From Sinohyriopsis cumingii (lineage: Eukaryota > Mollusca > Bivalvia > Unionida > Unionidae): DNA of 64,000 bases. The stretch covers positions 18,438,043 to 18,502,042 of the forward strand of contig CM068839.1 in assembly GCA_028554795.2 (NCBI GenBank), in the 5' to 3' direction. Shown piece by piece: positions 58,680-64,000 of the stretch (its first letter is position 1; each line of letters opens with the position of its first letter). The notes under the pieces are model-generated. The model did no database searches and had not been told where the DNA came from. It worked only from the letters and a program-made list of their open reading frames with translations. Made by a program: the position numbers and the translations under genes.

Positions 58680-60250
58680 GTGACATCTCAGCACCTTTAG
58701 TCTTTTTTAATTTTGAAAAAGCATTTAACAGAATGGTCATTTATAGAAAAATCATTAGAAATTTTTTTTTATTCTTCCTATCATGAAATGGTTTCAAATC
58801 TTTTATCATGGTATATCTAGCTCTGTACTCAATAATGGATATTGCTCTCAATTTTTCCCTATCCAGCATGGGGTCAGACAGGCTGACCCCCTAACCTCGT
58901 ATTTATTCAGAATAGATTTACTGTTATCATGTGCTGCTCTAAAAAATAATCCATACATAAACGATATAAATATCAACAACTCTGAATACAAGTCAATGCG
59001 CTTTTCATATTCTAGCTGCTTATGCTGTTCTACATTGGGGGTGAACTTTGACAAAACCCAGGTCATATGGCTTGGTGCTAAAGGGGGTTGTGGTGAAGAA
59101 TGAAGAACAGCAAAAAACATATTGCTTGGAATCAGCCTGATTGTTTTACACAACTTGGAATTAAATTTGAGTTGAGCAAAAGCAGTACTAGTAATCTATA
59201 CTGAGAAAATTGAATCAATTAAAACATTACTTGCTAATTGGTAATTTAGAAATCTAACCATGGTTGGAAAAATCACTGAAATAAAACATCTTGTTCTGTT
59301 AATGTTATTTCACTGTTTATGGTACTTTCAAGTTCTACAAAGGAAATCATAGAAAATCGTCAAATAATCTTAAAAACTTCCTCTGGTGTACAAAAAGTGA
59401 TAAAATTAAATGACTCATTCAATGACTACCGTGATGGCTGACTGAAAATGTCAAACATTCAATCATTTTGTCATGCACTTGTGATTATATGAATTTTTGT
59501 TAAAAATTCATAAATCCTCTCAATCATTCACAACAGAATTTTCTTCTTATGGACACATTTGAAGATTTTGGATTGGACAAAATTTGTAAAGAAGGCCCCC
59601 ACAAAGTTTCACATAAGTTAATACTTTTGGAAAAAAGTGTTTTTGCATGGTCAGAATTATATGACTACCTCACCATAATTCCTGAACAAATTTAAAAATG
59701 ACACTCTGGTAGAATAAATATACTAATATAAACGATATTACAATCTTTTGGAAGGTTTAAAGTCTGTATATATTTTATTAACGACATAATAAAGATGGCA
59801 TGATCCTTGCATATGAGTTCATACACAAATTTAATGTTGATATTACTTTTGTAAAATTCTGTGTAGTTCTTGATACAATACCAGAAGACTGGAAAAATAA
59901 AATCTGAAATAATAGAAAATTACAATGTCCACTATAGGAAAATATTAAATGTCAGGAAGCAAGACTAAACAACAAAATAATTGTATAAGGTATGTCAGAG
60001 AAAAATGAAATGGTCTCCACTTCAAATTTAAAAAAAACTGTTTTAAATACAAAGTATTCACATAATGATCAGGGAAAGAATATTGTGACTTCCCTTCTGT
60101 AATACTAATCAAACAGGATTTCTAAGTTTTCAATGCCACATTTTCCACAGAATCCTCCATACTAAAAGTGGAGTGTTTACAAAGACAATCTCTGAAACAT
60201 CATTATATACCTTTAGTAATGAAACTGAAGTGATTTAACTACATTTATCT
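58680..60250 (+). mobile_element. L1-like non-LTR retrotransposon, degenerate 3' half
   Basis: The pieces of RT and the C-terminal region, over several frames, in order: LVFFNFEKAFNRM (palm motif A), MKWFQIFYHGISSSVLNNGY, FPIQHGVRQADPLTSYLF, INDININNSEYKSMRFSY, NFDKTQVIWLGAK, SKKHIAWNQPDCFTQLGIKF, FRNLTMVGKITEIKHLVL, then LDTIPEDWKNKI and LSFQCHIFHRILHTKSGVFT near the 3' end. This is the wording of L1/Tx1-type elements. Palm motif A has Asn in place of Asp, and the Y-A-D-D box is deleted between RFSYSS and the FDKTQ block. No EN or ORF1 is present, as in a 5'-truncated insertion. Confidence 0.8.
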
Positions 60251-61708
60251 TTATATATCACTTTGAGAAAACAATATTGGAAAAAGGGTATGCTAGTTCT
60301 CAGATATCAAAATCATATTGACTTGCATTTTACAGGAGTCCATATTATCCGGAATAAGAAATTCACCAGAATTTTATACATATCCACATACACACACACA
60401 CACACACTTAAGATGGCTTCTCATTGTTGTGGCTTCTGTAGAACAATGGCAGAAAAAGACAGTGGGTGATGATGATTCAATGACGTCTATTAAATAATTG
60501 GTAATATTTGTGTTTTATGTTTTTAATTACATGACTTAGTACCATGCTTGTTGAACTGACTGGGATTTAAATCCCCTGAATATAACTTATTCATGTAACA
60601 GGTCTCAATTCTCAATTCAAATAATCAAATTGTCTTTAAGAAATCACTTTCTTTAACTGTTTTGTGTTCATGCATACAATCTTCATTTATATGCAGAATT
60701 TAAATATATACAATACATAGTTTCTACAGACACTTGCAAATATACTACATAACATAAATTTCATTTTAAATACAAACTGTCAACTACTTGTAGATATTGA
60801 TACACATTGTTGTACCTAGGTTGAGCCATCAGGGTACATTTTGTACACCTCTGTCCACCTTCTGAATCAGGATATGAAAATTTGCTAAATTTCGGTTTCA
60901 GGTGAGGGATGTCCCATCGGCTCATACAGGTGCAGCAATGTACATGTATGTTCTAAATTAAGAAGCAGATGATATATATATCAATTCATGAGTAGTGATA
61001 AGATTTTCAAGATGGCTGCTGTGACACTCATACTGGGTGTCCAAGTGGCACCATTTTCATTTTGGACTATCTTAACTGGATCAGTGTGTGTGTGTAATAT
61101 GCTGCTGCATACCTCCAAGTAGTTTAGCAGGACTACTGATAATAAACCTGTGCTAAAGGACAGATGGAATTTTGAACAACTAGCAACTGGTACATGATCA
61201 GTAGAAGAAAAATTAAGACCATAGAAATGCTACTTATCAAACAGGGAACCGAATTGAATACACGTGTCTGTAAAAACACCTATTTCTGGCTGTCACATCT
61301 TTATCAAAATAAATTATCAATCTCATGGCAATTTTTTCCCCCTTAAGTAAGCTCTAAATTCATGTACATCTACTGAGAGCCACCATTCTGAATTACATTT
61401 GCATTACAACTGTGCTTAAGGTGTTTCAATTTACAAATGAACTAAAATTAGTTGCTAAATTATTTTGCAATTTAAATTATATTTTGAAAAATATGCAATT
61501 TTTCTATGGCCTTCATTTTCAGTAAGTGACATGGGTATTTTAATTTAGTGAAAAGTCCAACTTATAACAGTTGTGGTAAAAACAAAATTATACCAGATGT
61601 GTATACAAGGATAAAGGATTAAATTAGAACTTCATTCCCCTTGTTTTAAGTTGTTAAATTATTTCCTTTTGAGGTATAAGTTTTTACTAATGTTTTGAAA
61701 AAAAACTG
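60251..61708. other. No gene recognised; (CA)n at 60389
   Basis: A (CA)n run lies at about 60389-60408. The frame at 60263-60469 crosses it and has no domain. The rest is unassigned AT-rich DNA. Confidence 0.45.
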
Positions 61709-64000
61709 TACAACAGGTCAAGATATCATGTAGTTACTCACTGGACTATGTGAATTCAAGATGTAAAATAGGTCAATATATCATACAGTTACTCACTGGA
61801 CTATGTGAATTCAAGATGTATAACAGGTCAAGATATCATGTAGTTACTCACTGGACTAAGTGAATTCAAGATGTAGAACAGGTCAAGATACAATGTAGTT
61901 ACTCACTGGACTATGTGAATTCAAGATGTAGAACAGGTCAAGATATCATGTAGTTACTCACTGGACTATGTGAATTCAAGATGTAGAACAGTTCAAGATA
62001 TCATGTAGTTACTCACTGGACTATGTGAATTCACGATGTAGAACAGGTCAAGATATCATGTAGTTACTCACTGGACTATGTGAATTCAAGATGTAGAACA
62101 GGTCAAGATATCATGTAGTTACTCATTGGACTATGTGAATTCAAGATGTAGAATAAGTCAAGATATCATGTAGTTACTTATTGGACTATGTGAATTCAAG
62201 ATGTAGAATAAGTCAAGATATCATGTAGTTACTTAATGGACTATGTGAATTCAAGATGTAGAACAGGTCAAGATATTCATGTAGTTACTCACTGGACTAT
62301 GTGAATTCAAGATGTAGAACAGGTCAAGATATCATGTAGTTACTCACTGGACTATGTGAATTCAAGATGTAGAATAAGTCAAGATATCATGTAGTTACTT
62401 ATTGGACTATGTGAATTCAAGATATAGAACAGGTCAAGATATCATGTAGTTACTCACTGGACTATGTGAATTCAAGATGTAGAATAGGTCAATATATCAT
62501 ACAGTTACTCACTGGACTATGTGAATTCAAGATGTAGAACAGGTCAAGATATCATGTAGTTACTCACTGGACTATGTGAATTCAAGATGTAGAACAGGTC
62601 AAGATATCATGTAGTTACTCACTGGACTATGTGAATTCAAGATGTAGAATAAGTCAAGATATCATGAAGTTACTTATTGGACTGTGTGAATTCAAGATGT
62701 AGAATAAGTCAAGATATCATGTAGTTACTTACTGGACTATGTGAATTCAAGATGTAGAACAGGTCAAGATATCATGTAGTTTCTCACTGGACTATGTGAA
62801 TTCAAGATGTAGAATAGGTCAATATATCATACAGTTACTCACTGGACTATGTGAATTCAAGATGTAGAACAGGTCAAGATATCATGTAGTTACTCATTGG
62901 ACTATGTGAATTCAAGATGTAGAATAAGTCAAGATATCATGAAGTTACTTATTGGACTGTGTGAATTCAAGATGTAGAATAAGTCAAGATATCATGTAGT
63001 TTCTCACTGGACTGTGTGAATTCAAGATGTAGAATAAGTCAAGATATCATGTAGTTTCTCACTGGACTGTGTGAATTCAAGATGTAGAATAAGTCAAGAT
63101 ATCATGTAGTTACTTACTGGACTATGTGAATTCAAGATGTAGAACAGGTCAAGATATCATGTAGTTACTCACTGGACTATGTGAATTCAAGATGTAGAAC
63201 AGGTCAAGATATCATGTAGTTTCTCACTGGACTATGTGAATTCAAGATGTAGAACAGGTCAAGATATGTAGTTACTCACTGGACTAAGTGAATTCAAGAT
63301 ATAGAACAGGTCAAGATACAATGTAGTTACTCACTGTACTATGTGAATTCAAGATGTAGAACAGGTCAAGATATCATGTAGTTACTCACTGGACTATGTG
63401 AATTCAAGATGTAAAATAGGTCAAGATATCATGTAGTTACTCACTGGACTATGTGAATTCAAGATGTAGAACAGGTCAAGATATCATGTAGTTACTCACT
63501 GGACTAAGTGAATTCAAGATATAGAACAGGTCAAGATACAATGTAGTTACTCACTGTACTATGTGAATTCAAGATGTAGAACAGGTCAAGATATCATGTA
63601 GTTACTCACTGGACTATGTGAATTCAAGATGTAGAATAAGTCAAGATATCATGTAGTTACTTAATGGACTATGTGAATTCAAGATGTAGAACAGGTCAAG
63701 ATATTCATGTAGTTACTCACTGGACTATGTGAATTCAAGATGTAGAATAAGTCAAGATATCATGTAGTTACTTATTGGACTATGTGAATTCAAGATATAG
63801 AACAGGTCAAGATATCATGTAGTTACTCACTGGACTATGTGAATTCAAGATGTAGAACAGGTCAAGATATCATGTAGTTTCTCACTGGACTATGTGAATT
63901 CAAGATGTAGAATAGGTCAATATATCATACAGTTACTCACTGGACTGTGAATTCAAGATGTAGAACAGGTCAAGATATCATGTAGTTACTCATTGGACTA
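61709..64000. repeat. 55-bp minisatellite, 41 or more copies, continues past the window
   Basis: The unit reads AACAGGTCAAGATATCATGT, AGTTACTCACTGGACTATGT, GAATTCAAGATGTAG. Nearly every unit has GAATTC and most have GATATC. The variant GGTCAATATATCATACAG occurs at about 61771, 62487, 62817 and 63915, that is 13, 6 and 20 units apart (give or take 1-2 bp), so the array has a multi-unit duplication history. The array is cut by the window end. Confidence 0.97.

Overview
This is AT-rich, repeat-dense animal nuclear DNA, most likely from a bivalve mollusc or another lophotrochozoan. The grounds are: one intronless Mab-21-domain (cGAS-like) coding exon of a kind that is strongly expanded in bivalves; tRNA-derived SINEs, one with a central domain that I recognise from bivalve SINEs; several invertebrate retrotransposon clades; and many 35-55 bp minisatellite arrays. 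Nothing looks bacterial: there are no operons, no rRNA, and the only tRNA-like sequences are SINE heads. The species cannot be named from the sequence.

Layout. 0-9 kb: two short tandem arrays (290-560; 21-bp units at 706-1090), an LTR-like repeat (1.25-2.08 kb), a broken CR1/L2/Jockey-group LINE on + (2.6-5.0 kb), and copy A of an unnamed dispersed repeat, here called R1 (6.93-8.76 kb). 9-24 kb: mostly featureless AT-rich DNA with microsatellites, a 40-bp array with an 80-bp higher-order period (14.2 kb), a palindrome-rich repeat (13.8 kb) and two SINEs (17.4-18.0 kb). 24.1-26.3 kb: the only convincing protein-coding gene, on the minus strand, a 716-737 residue Mab-21/cGLR-type nucleotidyltransferase-fold protein. 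26.8-30.4 kb: a SINE, R1 copy B with a second SINE inside it, and a 47-bp minisatellite.

32-46 kb is a retroelement graveyard. A Ty3/gypsy element on + (about 32.0-36.3 kb) and a related one on minus (about 41.7-45.9 kb) lie in inverted orientation, with R1 copy C and a broken RTE LINE (38.5-41.0 kb, minus) between them. In both gypsy copies the integrase lies upstream of the RT/RNase H module. This is the order of the Gmr1 clade, not the usual Ty3/gypsy order, and it is the most interesting structural signal here.

46-64 kb is dominated by minisatellites: 44-bp (3.3 kb), 49-bp (1.7 kb), 35-bp (1.3 kb) and 55-bp (2.3 kb, running off the end). Between them are two fresh-looking tRNA-derived SINEs with target-site duplications and a degenerate L1-like LINE (58.7-60.2 kb). 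All transposon coding regions are broken by frameshifts, stops or lost catalytic residues. All alignments and repeat counts were made by eye.
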